Below are positions 15,495 through 22,582 of a DNA stretch of 22,582 nucleotides, in pieces. The stretch lies in NCBI GenBank assembly GCA_937915835.1, contig CALGHA010000076.1:1-22582 (forward strand), read 5' to 3'. A model generated the notes under the pieces. The model had not been told where the DNA came from, ran no database searches, and saw nothing but the letters and a program-made list of their open reading frames with translations. Source of the stretch: an uncultured Fretibacterium sp. (GTDB lineage Bacteria; Synergistota; Synergistia; Synergistales; Aminobacteriaceae). The first letter of the stretch is position 1. Each line of letters begins with the position of its first letter. The position numbers and the translations under genes are program-made.

Positions 15495-16721
15495 TCAGCC
15501 TAAAATGTTTTCGAGACCTTCAGCCGTAATATTATTCTTCTCAGCATATCCTGTGAGAATTAACGTTAAAGCTCCGTCGCCCGTAACATTGCAGGCCGTC
15601 CCGAAGCTGTCCTGAAGAGCAAATATTGTGAGCATTAAAGCCGTTCCCGTAGCGTCAAAACCGAGAACTCCCGTGATTAATCCGAGTGATGCCATGACAG
15701 TACCGCCAGGAACACCAGGAGCACCGATTGCGAACACACCCAGCAATAAGCAGAACAAAATCATGTTGCCGACAGTCGGATAAACTCCGTAAAGGATTTT
15801 CGAGACCGCCATAACAAAGAACGTCTCAGTCATGACTGAACCGCAAAGGTGAATATTCGCGAACAAAGGAATTCCGAAATTAACCATGTCGTCGCGTAAA
15901 GTCGGCTCTGATTTTTTCGCACACTCAAGAGCTACGGATAAAGTTGCGGCACTGGACATTGTCCCGACAGCCGTCATGTAAGCTGGTCCGTAATTCTTGA
16001 TGATGTTGAACGGATTTTTACTCGAATAAACTCCAGCGATGAAATATAATAAAGCCATCCATATATAATGCCCGATCATTACGATTAAGATTATCATTAC
16101 GAAGATGGGAAATTGCTTAGTTATTGAGCCTTCATATGCAAGTCCGCAGAAGGTTGTGCCGATTAAAATGGGAAGAACAGGGATTAAAAATTTCGTTACG
16201 ATACTCAAAACTATTTTCTGGAACTCTTCAAGCACATTGATTACATACTTGCTTCTGTTCCATGCCGCTGCAAGTCCAACCGTGATTGAGAGAACAAGAG
16301 CAGAGATTACCGGCATAATCTGGGGAATTGCAAGAGCGAACACAACAGGTGGAAGCTCCTTTAAGCCCTCAACTTCTGATACAATGTTCATAAACGGAAG
16401 AATTGAGTAACCTGCTGCTGTAGCCGTAAATGCCGCACCGATTGACGAGACGTAAGCAAGAATTAACGCAAGTATCAACATTCTTGACGCGTTGCTTCCC
16501 AAACGAGTAATTGACGGAGCCACGAAACCGATAATGATTAACGGCACGCAGAAGTTAATGAATTGGCCGGAAATGTAACGGACTGTTACGATGATATTAA
16601 GCAGAGCTGTGCAAAGTGCGCTTCCTTCGATTGCTGATAAACCTAGACCGACGAAAATTCCCAGAATTAAAGCGACAATCAGCTTAAACGGCAGAGAACT
16701 CGTGAAAGAATTATTGCTCAT
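15495..16721 (-). CDS. Atypical dicarboxylate/amino acid:cation symporter (DAACS) family transporter
   Basis: This 408-residue inner-membrane transporter follows the GltPh plan: six N-terminal helices, hairpin 1 with S-S-A-A-T-L (256-261), TM7, hairpin 2 with G-V-P-G-G (336-340), and TM8 with D371 and N-V-T-G-D (378-382). From memory of GltPh, the equivalents of D394, N401 and D405 are kept, but Arg397, which binds the side-chain carboxylate of aspartate, is Gly374. The TM7 ion-site motif N-M-D-G-T is replaced by H-L-C-G-S (291-295). A dicarboxylic amino acid is therefore an unlikely substrate; a small neutral amino acid such as cysteine or serine fits better with the desulfidase-family gene 59 bp upstream. 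AGGAGGT precedes the ATG at 16721. The substrate is inferred, not shown. Confidence 0.88.
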   Translation of the reverse strand: MSNNSFTSSLPFKLIVALILGIFVGLGLSAIEGSALCTALLNIIVTVRYISGQFINFCVPLIIIGFVAPSITRLGSNASRMLILALILAYVSSIGAAFTATAAGYSILPFMNIVSEVEGLKELPPVVFALAIPQIMPVISALVLSITVGLAAAWNRSKYVINVLEEFQKIVLSIVTKFLIPVLPILIGTTFCGLAYEGSITKQFPIFVMIILIVMIGHYIWMALLYFIAGVYSSKNPFNIIKNYGPAYMTAVGTMSSAATLSVALECAKKSEPTLRDDMVNFGIPLFANIHLCGSVMTETFFVMAVSKILYGVYPTVGNMILFCLLLGVFAIGAPGVPGGTVMASLGLITGVLGFDATGTALMLTIFALQDSFGTACNVTGDGALTLILTGYAEKNNITAEGLENILG

Positions 16722-16780
16722 AAAAAAACTTTACCTCCTGAAAAATTTATATTCCTGAAAGTTTACACCATAACGCAAAT

Positions 16781-18085
16781 TTACAAGCAAGAATCTACAT
16801 CAACTTTATCAATCATGACGTTCAAAATTTCCTTGTCAGTCTCCTTCATTCCGATTTTGCCAATGTAGCCCATATTCTTTATCGTCTGTTCAACGTCATC
16901 TTCAACGAAGCCTTCACCGCCGATAAATTCATCATCGTTCATGCTCATGTGATGTGCTAAGATTGCGGCATGAACTGACGAAGCAATTTTCGCGGCACAA
17001 CTCGGCTTTGCTCCATCACAGACAATTCCGCCGACGTTAGCTAAAGTGTTAGTGATTGTCCGGCCAATTCCCGCGTAATCTCCTCCTGCTAAGAACGTAA
17101 TCCCTGCTCCTGCTCCTGACGCTGCACTGACAGCTCCGCAGAAAGCTGACAATGAGCCGATAAAGTGTTTAATGTAAATGCTGACGAGATTACTGACGGC
17201 TAAAGCTCTGTATAATTTTTCGCGCGAGATTAGCCATTGTTCGGCGTAAGTTATAACTGGAAGGGTTACGGTAATTCCTTGATTGCCGCTTCCTGAATTA
17301 ATTATTACGGGTAAAGGGCATCCGCTCATTCTCGCGTCACTTCCGGCGGCGGCTCTTGCACATGCACAAGTTCGTACGTCGTTGCCCCAAGTTTCAATTA
17401 TTGTCTTGCCTATGCATGCTCCCCATTTGTTGTCGAGGCCCTCTTGAGAAATTCGAGTGTTATATTCTATTTGGCGGTCAAAAATTTCTCTGACATCATC
17501 AACATCAAGGCAATTTGCGAACTCAATAATATTCTTCAGCGTCATCAAGTTTTTATTCCCGGAATTATTTTGTGATTGGGCTTCAGCTTCGGCCGGTTTA
17601 CTCTCGAATAAAACTTTTCCGTCGCGAATAATCCGTGTAATGCTGGTATGATGATTTTCAATTCTTACGCTGGCTTTGTGAGTATTTCCTTCAGCTTCGA
17701 CCTCGATAAACAAGTTCGGGACATCTTCAGCAAGTGTAACATCGCAGAATTTTTCATGAACTAATTTTCTCGTGAGCTTTCTAGCTTCGTCGTCAGAACA
17801 CGCAATAACTTCAAGCTCCTTTGTCTCGTCTCCTCCTACAGCTCCCAAGATTGCGGCGGCTTCAATTCCTTTTTGGCCTCCTGAGTTCGGAACGATTACG
17901 CCCTTGACGTTCTTAATAATATTTCCAGAACATGAGACGTGTAAACTTGAAACTTTTTCGTCGAGAATTGCACGTGCTTTTGCTGAAGCATAGGCTATTG
18001 CGATTGGCTCAGTACATCCCATTGCCGGGACGAGTTCATCACGCAAAATTGCAATGTAATTGTCGTAAAGCTCACGTGAAATCAT
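16781..18085 (-). CDS. L-cysteine desulfidase / L-serine dehydratase-like (UPF0597, CdsB/CyuA) protein
   Basis: This 434-residue cytoplasmic protein belongs to the UPF0597 family, whose known members are [4Fe-4S] L-cysteine desulfidases releasing pyruvate, ammonia and sulfide. It shows P-A-M-G-C-T-E-P at 20-27, G-S-G-N-Q-G at 265-270, and cysteines at 24, 316, 356 and 363. The spacings of 40 and 7 between the last three equal those I recall for the cluster ligands of the Methanocaldococcus enzyme (282, 322, 329, with 25). All four are kept, so an intact cluster is likely. GAGGGGG precedes the ATG at 18085. It leads an operon with the atypical DAACS transporter, pointing to uptake and breakdown of a small amino acid. 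Serine dehydration is an alternative activity. Confidence 0.85.
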   Translation of the reverse strand: MISRELYDNYIAILRDELVPAMGCTEPIAIAYASAKARAILDEKVSSLHVSCSGNIIKNVKGVIVPNSGGQKGIEAAAILGAVGGDETKELEVIACSDDEARKLTRKLVHEKFCDVTLAEDVPNLFIEVEAEGNTHKASVRIENHHTSITRIIRDGKVLFESKPAEAEAQSQNNSGNKNLMTLKNIIEFANCLDVDDVREIFDRQIEYNTRISQEGLDNKWGACIGKTIIETWGNDVRTCACARAAAGSDARMSGCPLPVIINSGSGNQGITVTLPVITYAEQWLISREKLYRALAVSNLVSIYIKHFIGSLSAFCGAVSAASGAGAGITFLAGGDYAGIGRTITNTLANVGGIVCDGAKPSCAAKIASSVHAAILAHHMSMNDDEFIGGEGFVEDDVEQTIKNMGYIGKIGMKETDKEILNVMIDKVDVDSCL

Positions 18086-18137
18086 GAAAAAAATTCCCCC
18101 TCTGAATGTGTATAAAATTGGCTGATAAGTTTATGCA

Positions 18138-18143
18138 ATTATA
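18138..18143 (-). promoter_or_regulatory. -10 box of the desulfidase-transporter operon
   Basis: The minus strand reads TATAAT about 53 bp before the ATG at 18085, with TTAATT 16 bp upstream as a poor -35. No terminator separates it from the end of the beta-helix gene at 18172, so read-through is possible. Confidence 0.4.
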
Positions 18144-18171
18144 TATCACTCAAAGAGGGAATTAAGAAATT

Positions 18172-18264
18172 TTATTTGCGTCGTAAAGTTATTGCGATAA
18201 CGAGAAGTCCGTAAATGAAGTTGAAAGAGTTACAGCCTCCGCCGCCGCTGCTTCCGGTTGAGAG
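18172..18264 (-). other. Synergist-CTERM-like C-terminal sorting signal
   Basis: The last 30 or so codons encode S-T-G-S-S-G-G-G-G-C, then F-I-Y-G-L-L-V-I-A-I-T-L and R-R-K. A Gly-rich segment with a single Cys, one hydrophobic helix and a basic end is the tripartite form of the sorting tag specific to Synergistota, related in layout to MYXO-CTERM. The processing protease is not in this window. Confidence 0.8.
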
Positions 18265-20099
18265 TGTGCCTTCGTTGGGATTATCAGTAGAATTGCCGCC
18301 GTCAGGATTTTCTGGAGTTGTGCCGCCGTTGTCGGGATTTTCTGGGGGAGTATTGCCATTGCTGGGCTCTTCGGGATTATTATTGCTCGAGCCTGAAGAG
18401 TATTCGACTGCTCCGATGCTGGGATTATTTACGTCGCGTGAATTTCCGAGCTGGTCAATGTCTGGAGTCATCTCTGTATGATTATCATAATACGATAAAT
18501 AATTATTCGTTCCGCCGTGAATTAAATCTGTGTCGCTTGCCTTGAGCTTGAAGACAGTCTGTGCAACATTATCAACTGAAACAACTTCTGACGGATGAGA
18601 GGCTGACCAGTTAGAAATATTTACGGTGTTAGAGTTTTCAGTGTTGCCTGAACCGTAAATGCTTCGTTCTGAATATGCGCAGTTCATGAGTTTCATCGCG
18701 TCAGTCTCAGGATTTTCATTGTAGATGTAAGGAGTTGTGGAGTTATATAGAACTGTATTGATTAGTGAAACAGGCCGATAATAAGCGCTGTAAAATTCTG
18801 AGCTGCCGTTATTTACGAGTGTGCAATTCTTTACGGTTAATTTGCTTCCCGTATAAACTCCTCCGCCTGTTGATGCTGAGTTGCCCGTTAATGTTGAATT
18901 GATTAACTCTGTCGATGAAACTACACATACTCCTCCACCGTAAACTTCAGCTGAATTATTCTGAACAGTGCAGGCCGTTATGATTGTCCCTGTAGAATAG
19001 TAATATAAAGGGTCAGTATATATTCCGCCGCCATTCTGAGCAGTATTCTTTGTGATATTGCAATTTGTTATTTGAATATTGTCGCCGAAGCTGAAGATAG
19101 CTCCGCCGTCCTGAGTTGCAGAATTTTCGGTCAAAGTGCAATTTTTAATTGTGCTGTTACTGCCAACGTGAAGTCCGCCTCCTTGTTTTGCTCTGTTGCC
19201 GGTGAATATACAGTTTTCGAGAGTTCCAAACCCATCAAAGCCGCCGCCTCTGTCAGTAGAATTATTCTCAAACCTGCAATTAATGAATTTTGTATAAGCA
19301 TTTCCGCTCGAAGCTCCTCCGCCAGCTCCCTGAGTATTAGTATTATTTCTGAATATGCAATTTGTTATCGTCGAGCTTCTATTATTAACATCAAGGCCGC
19401 CCTGTAAATTTCCCTCAAATAATGAATCTGTTATCGTGAAAGGTCCACCGCCTTCAAATATTCCTCGTCCGCCGTTCCCGATAAATTTTGACTCAATTAC
19501 GTTGCATAAATAAGAAGAATTGCTCTTTAATCCGTCGTCGCTATTATAAGAAACTTCGCAATATACTAGTCTGGAATTTTCTGACCGGCTCAAATAAATT
19601 CCTGCAGCGTCATTGCTGGTGATAATAGAGTCCCGAATTATTACACTGCACCCGTCAGCGTAAATTCCTCCTCCGAGATCACTGCGGCTGTTTGTCCCGT
19701 GAGTAATCGTTAAGCCGTCGATTGTTGTATCAGCTTTAAGATACATAGCAACGCCTGAATATCCGCCGTCAATTATAGTTTTATTATTCGTGAAATCGAG
19801 AGAGTTACCGCCGTTCGCAGGAAAGCCGCCTAAAAATGAAAGTATCTTTGATGAGGTAATATTCTCCCTGTAAGTTCCTGCCGCTACGTAAATTACATCG
19901 CCCGAAGCCGCAGTTCTTATCGCGTGGTCAAATGTCGCAAATGCTGTGTTCCAAGTTAAGCCGTCGTTAGAATCACTGCCTCCGTTCTCAGTAGTTTTAA
20001 GGTAATACCCCTCCCCCCGTAAGCAAAACGCGCAGAACTATTCAGCAAGACTACGCAGACTAACAAAAATAATATCGACAAAAATTTTCTGGTCCGCAT
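18172..20099 (-). CDS. Right-handed beta-helix surface protein with Synergist-CTERM sorting signal; frameshift at a G-tract
   Basis: AGGAGGT lies 9 bp before an ATG at 20099 that opens a signal peptide (M-R-T-R-K-F-L-S, hydrophobic core, S-S-A-R-F-A). That frame ends at a stop after about 47 codons. The rest of the protein lies one frame over and reads Y-Y-L-K-T-T-E-N-G-G-S-D-S-N-D-G-L-T-W-N-T-A-F-A, a typical N-terminus of beta-helix surface proteins. It then passes through M-Y-L-K-A-D at 19746 and runs to 18172. One extra base in the GGGGGGAGGGG tract (20008-20018) would fuse both into about 642 residues. The body is many N-C/N-S turns and G-G-G-I/V coils of a parallel beta-helix. A Pro/Asn/Gly-rich linker leads to G-G-G-G-C, a hydrophobic helix and L-R-R-K, matching Synergist-CTERM. 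As sequenced, the body has no signal peptide. Confidence 0.85.
20008..20018 (-). repeat. G-tract at the frame junction of the beta-helix gene
   Basis: The minus strand reads GGGGGGAGGGG, directly after the signal-peptide codons. The upstream and downstream frames differ by one base here, so one added (or two removed) G would join them. Confidence 0.85.
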
Positions 20100-20146
20100 G
20101 ATTAAGTTACCTCCTGATTAAAATTGAAAAATTTTATTGTGGAAAA

Positions 20147-20155
20147 ATTATATCA
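20147..20155 (-). promoter_or_regulatory. Extended -10 promoter of the beta-helix gene
   Basis: The minus strand reads TGATATAAT about 50 bp before the ATG at 20099. ATGAAA 16 bp upstream of the TATAAT is a moderate -35. The Ig-repeat gene has a similar extended -10. Confidence 0.5.
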
Positions 20156-20256
20156 TTCACATATTCAATTTCATACGCGACACAATAATAGAACGTGTTA
20201 TATTTTATCGACGACAAAATTTATTTCCAGTTCGCATAAATCTGACACGCTTAATC

Positions 20257-20285
20257 TTGATAAAAATTGTTGCATATGATATTCT
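20257..20285 (+). promoter_or_regulatory. Promoter of the iscRSU operon
   Basis: TTGATA (20257-20262) and TATTCT (20280-20285) have a 17-bp spacer and lie about 40 bp before iscR. I could not find a convincing palindromic IscR box, although autoregulation is usual. Confidence 0.55.
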
Positions 20286-20324
20286 TTGCGGCGTTAAAAT
20301 TGGTCAGAAGGGAGAAAAATTTTC

Positions 20325-20813
20325 ATGAGGCTTTCGACAACAGCACGTTACGGACTTCGAGCTTTATCGGATTTATGTTCGTATTATCATGATGAGCCTG
20401 TTTCAGTCAGCGATATTGCGGCACGTCAGGATATTCCCGTGAATTATCTTGAGCAGTTGTTCGGGAAATTGCGACGAAGCGGAATTCTTGAGAGTGTCAG
20501 AGGAGCTCAGGGAGGATATTTGCTCGCACGTCCGGCGGGTGAGATTAACATCGCTGAAATTTTGCAGGCACTCGGTGAACCGTTTATATTCGGCTCGTGT
20601 CAGACCGAAAAAGGCTGTGAGAATGCCGTAACCTGTCCGACGTTTAATTTATGGCGAAAAGTTAAAGGCTCAGTTGATGAAATTCTGAAGACTACGACGC
20701 TTGAAGATATTGCGGCAGAAAAAATTTCCCTTCTTGAAAGTCTTGAAAAGTTTGACATTGACCCTGAACGTGAAGAAGTCAGGGAACGAGCATTGAAATC
20801 AAAGGAGGTATAA
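20325..20813 (+). CDS. iscR: IscR-type Rrf2-family iron-sulfur regulator
   Basis: This 162-residue Rrf2-family winged-helix DNA-binding protein starts M-R-L-S-T-T-A-R-Y-G-L-R-A-L, with the helix-turn-helix at about residues 28-60 and the G-A-Q-G-G-Y-L-L-A wing. Cysteines at 92, 98 and 104 match the number and spacing of the Fe-S ligands of E. coli IscR. Position 107, His in E. coli as the fourth ligand, is Phe here, so another residue must complete the cluster. The regulator is expected to sense Fe-S status and control the operon it leads. GAAGGGAG precedes the ATG at 20325. iscS starts 8 bp after its stop, and the iscS ribosome site overlaps the end of iscR. Confidence 0.88.
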   Translation: MRLSTTARYGLRALSDLCSYYHDEPVSVSDIAARQDIPVNYLEQLFGKLRRSGILESVRGAQGGYLLARPAGEINIAEILQALGEPFIFGSCQTEKGCENAVTCPTFNLWRKVKGSVDEILKTTTLEDIAAEKISLLESLEKFDIDPEREEVRERALKSKEV

Positions 20814-20821
20814 CTATAAAT

Positions 20822-22012
20822 ATGTTTGTCTACATGGATCATACAGCGACAACGCCTACAAGTCCGGAAGTTCTTGAAGCTATGATGCCTTATTTCGGCG
20901 AAAAGTTCGGTAATCCTTCAAGCGTGTATTCATTCTCAAAACTCAGCAGGGAGGCAATCGAGAAAGCGCGTTCACAGGTTGCCGGAGCGTTGAATGCTGA
21001 CCCCAAAGAGATTTTCTTCACGAGTTCCGGGACTGAAGCTGACAACTGGGCACTCAAAGGAACTCTTGAGAAGGCAAAAAGCAAGGGAAAAAATCATCTC
21101 ATCACGACACAGATTGAGCACCACGCGATTTTACACACGGCCGAATACTTACACAAATTTGAGGGCGTTGATGTTACGTATCTTCCTGTTGATTCAGAAG
21201 GTTTCGTGAGCGTTGAAGACGTTAAGAACGCAATCACCGACAAGACGGCTTTAGTCTCTATCATGTTCGCGAATAACGAGGTCGGAACTATTGAGCCTAT
21301 TGCTGAGATTGGAGCTTTATGTCGAGAACGTAAAATCCCGTTTCACACTGATGCGGTTCAAGCGGCAGCTCATCTGAAAATTGACGTTAAAGCTATGAAT
21401 ATTGATATGCTCTCAATGTCGGCTCACAAAATGTACGGGCCTAAAGGTGTCGGAGCTTTTTATCTGCGCAAGGGCGTTAATCCTGAGAATTTTATGCACG
21501 GAGGCGGTCAAGAAAGCCATCGTAGAGCCAGCACGGAAAATATTGCGGGAATTGTCGGGTTCGGCCAAGCTATGGAAATTTTGCAGGGAAGACTTGAAGC
21601 TGATAAAGCCTTGAACTCAGCAAGACGTGATAAATTAATTGCGGGCATTCTCGAGAAAATTCCTCACGCTAAACTTAACGGAGCAACGGGCGATAAGAGA
21701 CTTCCGAATAACGTTAACTTCAGCTTTATCGGAGTTGAAGGTGAGACATTATTGCTTGACCTTGACGCTAAGGGAATTTCTGCCTCAACAGGGAGCGCGT
21801 GTTCATCAGATAGTTTGGATCCTTCGCATGTTCTTTTAGCGCTTGGACTTAAACATGAGATGGCTCACGGGTCATTGCGTTTCACATTGGGAAGATTGAC
21901 GACGGATGAACATATTGATTATTTGCTTGAAGTTCTGCCGGAGATTGTAGCAAGAAGACGAGCAATGTCGCCTTTATGGGAAGATTATATTAAATCACAG
22001 GGGGAAAATTAA
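20822..22012 (+). CDS. iscS: Cysteine desulfurase, IscS/NifS family
   Basis: This PLP-dependent enzyme removes sulfur from L-cysteine as a persulfide, giving alanine, and passes it to the IscU scaffold. The protein has 396 residues. Visible are M-D-H-T-A-T-T at the N-terminus, S-S-G-T-E-A-D-N at 68-75, His101 stacking on PLP, Lys203 in S-A-H-K as the Schiff-base lysine, and catalytic Cys327 in S-T-G-S-A-C-S-S. The short, tight sequence around the Cys is more NifS-like than E. coli IscS, as in many anaerobes. AAAGGAGGT at the end of iscR serves this ATG with a 13-bp gap. An ATG four codons downstream is possible but less usual. It lies between iscR and iscU in one operon. Confidence 0.95.
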   Translation: MFVYMDHTATTPTSPEVLEAMMPYFGEKFGNPSSVYSFSKLSREAIEKARSQVAGALNADPKEIFFTSSGTEADNWALKGTLEKAKSKGKNHLITTQIEHHAILHTAEYLHKFEGVDVTYLPVDSEGFVSVEDVKNAITDKTALVSIMFANNEVGTIEPIAEIGALCRERKIPFHTDAVQAAAHLKIDVKAMNIDMLSMSAHKMYGPKGVGAFYLRKGVNPENFMHGGGQESHRRASTENIAGIVGFGQAMEILQGRLEADKALNSARRDKLIAGILEKIPHAKLNGATGDKRLPNNVNFSFIGVEGETLLLDLDAKGISASTGSACSSDSLDPSHVLLALGLKHEMAHGSLRFTLGRLTTDEHIDYLLEVLPEIVARRRAMSPLWEDYIKSQGEN

Positions 22013-22014
22013 TT

Positions 22015-22431
22015 ATGGCATTAGATTACAGTCAAAAAGTTATGGATCACTTCATCAATCCGCGTAACGTCGGCGAAATTCCAGATGCTGACGGAGTAGG
22101 AGAAGCAGGCAACCCGAAATGCGGGGACATCATGAAGATTTACTTGAAGGTTAATCCTGAGACAAAGATTATTGACGACGTGAAATTCAAGACGTTCGGT
22201 TGTGCGAGCGCAATAGCTTCATCGAGTATGGCGACGGAAATGATTAAGGGCCGGACGATTGAGGACGCTTGGAACTTGACGAATAACGCAGTAGCAGAAG
22301 CGCTTGACGGATTGCCTCCGATAAAGATGCATTGTTCGGTCTTAGCTGAAGAAGCAATTCATACGGCGTTGAATGATTACCGCGCCAAAAACGGAATGGA
22401 AGTTATCCCGATGGAACATCACGAGGAGTAA
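22015..22431 (+). CDS. iscU: Fe-S cluster assembly scaffold IscU/NifU-like
   Basis: This 138-residue scaffold builds [2Fe-2S] and [4Fe-4S] clusters from iron and IscS-delivered sulfur. The three ligand cysteines are present: Cys36 in N-P-K-C-G-D with Asp38 next to it, Cys63 in F-G-C-A-S-A, and Cys107 in K-M-H-C-S-V-L-A-E-E-A-I. The length is right for IscU, without the extra NifU domains. GGGGG precedes the ATG, which lies 2 bp after the iscS stop. A terminator follows, so the operon ends here without hscA, hscB or fdx. Such minimal iscRSU sets are common in anaerobic bacteria. Confidence 0.95.
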   Translation: MALDYSQKVMDHFINPRNVGEIPDADGVGEAGNPKCGDIMKIYLKVNPETKIIDDVKFKTFGCASAIASSSMATEMIKGRTIEDAWNLTNNAVAEALDGLPPIKMHCSVLAEEAIHTALNDYRAKNGMEVIPMEHHEE

Positions 22432-22460
22432 TAAAAATTTAAGATAAATAGCAAAATTTT

Positions 22461-22494
22461 CTCCCCCGACTTTATGCAAGTTAGGGGAGTTTTT
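22461..22494. terminator. Terminator after iscU, possibly bidirectional
   Basis: CTCCCCCGACTT (22461-22472) pairs with AAGTTAGGGGAG (22478-22489) with one mismatch and one G-U pair, followed by five T at 22490-22494. The stem could also terminate a convergent minus-strand gene ending at 22498. Confidence 0.85.
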
Positions 22495-22497
22495 GTG

Positions 22498-22582
22498 TTA
22501 AAAGAAAGGAATAAATTGCAATCTCAGAAAATCTTCTTCTTTGCTATAGAACATTAAAACTCCTAATTTAGGATTGTACCAT
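22498..22582 (-). CDS. Possible C-terminal end of a gene entering from the right edge
   Basis: On the minus strand a frame is open from the window edge to a TAA at 22498-22500, reading W-Y-N-P-K-L-G-V-L-M-F-Y-S-K-E-E-D-F-L-R-L-Q-F-I-P-F-F. It stops just before the hairpin at 22461-22494. At 27 codons this may be chance, and an 18-codon peptide from the ATG at 22554 (AGGAG upstream) is the other reading. No family is recognised. Confidence 0.35.
   Translation of the reverse strand, partial: WYNPKLGVLMFYSKEEDFLRLQFIPFF

Noticed and set aside
18090..18171. A terminator after the beta-helix gene
   Set aside because: No stable hairpin with a U-run could be found between its stop and the next promoter.
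18172..19746. Treating the beta-helix protein as complete from the ATG at 19746
   Set aside because: Clear in-frame coding sequence extends upstream to the G-tract, and the signal peptide with ribosome site lies beyond it; 19746 has no ribosome site.
20137..20328. Plus-strand open frame of 63 codons upstream of iscR
   Set aside because: It runs through the iscR promoter, lacks a ribosome site and has AT-rich chance composition.

Overview
The window looks like chromosomal DNA of a Synergistota (Synergistetes) bacterium, probably an anaerobic amino-acid fermenter. The best marker is the C-terminus of the large secreted protein at 18172-20099. It ends in a Gly-rich stretch with one Cys, a short hydrophobic helix and a basic tail, which is the layout of the Synergist-CTERM sorting signal. 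Gene content fits: amino-acid and dicarboxylate transporters, a cysteine desulfidase-family enzyme, and an IscR/IscS/IscU iron-sulfur set. The DNA is moderately AT-rich, ribosome sites are mostly strong GGAGG, and several promoters have TGnTATAAT extended -10 boxes. No tRNA, rRNA, CRISPR array or insertion sequence was seen.

Layout, left to right. (1) 1-1146 (-): secreted protein of tandem Ig-like repeats, cut by the window edge, with a structured leader. (2) 1308-4867: a MatC-like dicarboxylate carrier and a PrpF/methylitaconate isomerase-family protein in one operon (-), with a divergent LysR regulator (+) whose promoter holds a palindromic T-N11-A site. (3) 4864-5823 (-): Gfo/Idh/MocA dehydrogenase whose stop codon shares CTAG with the LysR stop. 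(4) 5974-6306 (+): a small CxCxxC protein with its own terminator. (5) 6440-12985 (+): housekeeping unit secA, a secreted protein of unknown function, argS and an FtsB/DivIC-like gene, closed by a terminator. (6) 12991-14292 (-): aldo/keto reductase followed by the internally deleted, frameshifted remnant of a maltose-type O-acetyltransferase. (7) 14583-18085: LysR gene (+), convergent with an operon (-) of a cysteine desulfidase-family (UPF0597) protein and an atypical DAACS-family transporter. (8) 18172-20099 (-): parallel beta-helix surface protein with the sorting signal; signal peptide and body are in different frames, joined at a G-tract. (9) 20257-22494 (+): iscR-iscS-iscU with promoter and terminator. 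(10) 22498-22582: a possible partial gene at the right edge.

The most interesting points are: the G-tract frameshift between the signal peptide and the beta-helix body, which could be a phase-variation switch or a sequencing error; the DAACS transporter lacking the usual ion-site and carboxylate-binding residues while sitting beside a cysteine desulfidase-family enzyme; and the PrpF plus MatC-like carrier module. I did not find a clear new defence or mobile system. Most of the window is orderly chromosomal gene content.
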